This document shows positions 6,346 through 6,526 of a stretch of DNA of 6,526 bases, piece by piece; positions within the stretch are counted from its first letter, which is position 1, and each line of letters opens with the position of its first letter. Position numbers and translations under genes: made by a program. Below the pieces are notes generated by a model, which was not told where the DNA came from, ran no database searches, and worked only from the letters and a program-made list of their open reading frames with translations. The stretch is from Scatosoma sp045660225 (GTDB lineage Bacteria; Bacillota; Clostridia; Christensenellales; Borkfalkiaceae), in contig JAZRDK010000006.1 in assembly GCA_045660225.1 (NCBI GenBank), forward strand, positions 1-6,526. The letters are read 5' to 3'.

Positions 6346-6428
6346 AAGTCGGATGTAGCCATGTCGTTCTGTGAGCCAAGGAGTTGTTCCATGGAGTTGT
6401 CTTCCTAAGACCGCTTGGCCTCCGACTT
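6346..6428. other. Sequencing-library adapter (BGI/MGI DNBSEQ type) with 10-nt barcode
   Basis: Non-genomic. Bases 6346-6386 (AAGTCGGAT..., ...GAGCCAAGGAGTTG) match one DNBSEQ adapter arm as I remember it, except for one C missing after 6354. Bases 6387-6396 (TTCCATGGAG) occupy the exact 10-nt barcode slot. Bases 6397-6428 (TTGTCTTCC... ...GGCCTCCGACTT) are the reverse complement of the other 32-nt arm. The block is flanked by two identical copies of the same 98-bp insert, as expected for a circularised short fragment. The match is from memory, not a database search. Confidence 0.95.
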
Positions 6429-6526
6429 TGACGAAGGCTTTTGCGCCGGACGCACCAAGGTCGCGCGCGGCTTCTAAATAACTGTTGTCAATTTTAATAA
6501 TCGTCGTATAAATAGGCAAAATCATA
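6429..6526. repeat. Artefactual second copy of the 98-bp library insert 6248-6345
   Basis: These 98 bases are identical to 6248-6345, offset by 181. Both copies end at the same base: the first at the adapter junction, the second at the end of the window. Apparent identity extends 5 bases further left (6424-6428 with 6243-6247) only because the adapter ends in GACTT and the genome happens to read GACTT there. The copy repeats the PotB EAA-loop codons and has no independent biological meaning. Confidence 0.92.

Noticed and set aside
6313..6525. A 70-codon minus-strand ORF beginning MILPIYTT and repeating part of PotB
   Set aside because: It starts in the artefactual second insert copy and reads through the adapter (GGQAVLGRQLHG...) into a different frame of the first copy; it cannot be genomic.
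6243..6526. Recent tandem duplication, mobile-element target duplication or CRISPR-like repeat
   Set aside because: The spacer between the repeats is fully explained as adapter arm, 10-nt barcode and opposite adapter arm, so the repeat is technical.

Overview
The window looks like a stretch of a low-to-moderate GC, Gram-positive type chromosome, most likely an uncultured Clostridia-like Bacillota member from a metagenome. The clues are strong Shine-Dalgarno sites, a canonical sigma-A type promoter before tuf, intrinsic terminators, a lipobox-anchored polyamine-binding protein and the fusA-tuf gene order. No rRNA, tRNA, CRISPR array, transposase or phage gene is visible, and finer taxonomy cannot be read from this sequence.

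Layout. Positions 1-1282 (+) hold the C-terminal part of fusA (EF-G), cut by the window start. Positions 1283-1518 form a structured intergenic region: a GC-rich stem-loop, a nested AT-rich inverted repeat that runs into a -35 box, a TTGATA-N17-TATAAT promoter, and a roughly 124-nt leader with competing short helices. Positions 1519-2739 (+) are tuf (EF-Tu), followed by a textbook terminator at 2760-2799. Positions 2867-3667 (+) are a CPBP/CAAX-type membrane protease with its own promoter. The convergent gap 3668-3808 holds a terminator for each side and a third hairpin between them. On the minus strand, reading right to left, lies a polyamine ABC transporter operon: potB (partial, 6345-5973), potC (5979-5164) and potD (5167-3809). 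The genes overlap by 7 and 4 nt, which suggests translational coupling. The ATPase gene potA is not in the window; it may lie further upstream, beyond the break.

How the genes work together. fusA and tuf encode the two GTPases of translation elongation, and tuf can also be transcribed from its own promoter. potBCD encode two permeases and a surface lipoprotein for spermidine/putrescine uptake. The CAAX protease is a stand-alone transcription unit.

The most important observation is that the last ~180 bases are not genomic. Positions 6346-6428 read as a DNBSEQ (BGI/MGI) library adapter: one adapter arm, an exactly 10-nt barcode slot (6387-6396), and the reverse complement of the other arm. They are followed at 6429-6526 by an exact second copy of the 98 bases just before the adapter (6248-6345). 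This insert-adapter-insert layout is what an untrimmed short-insert, rolling-circle library gives. It creates a false 181-bp tandem repeat, a false N-terminus for potB and a false small ORF. I found no novel defence, mobile or signalling system; the best biological lead is the structured fusA-tuf spacer and tuf leader.
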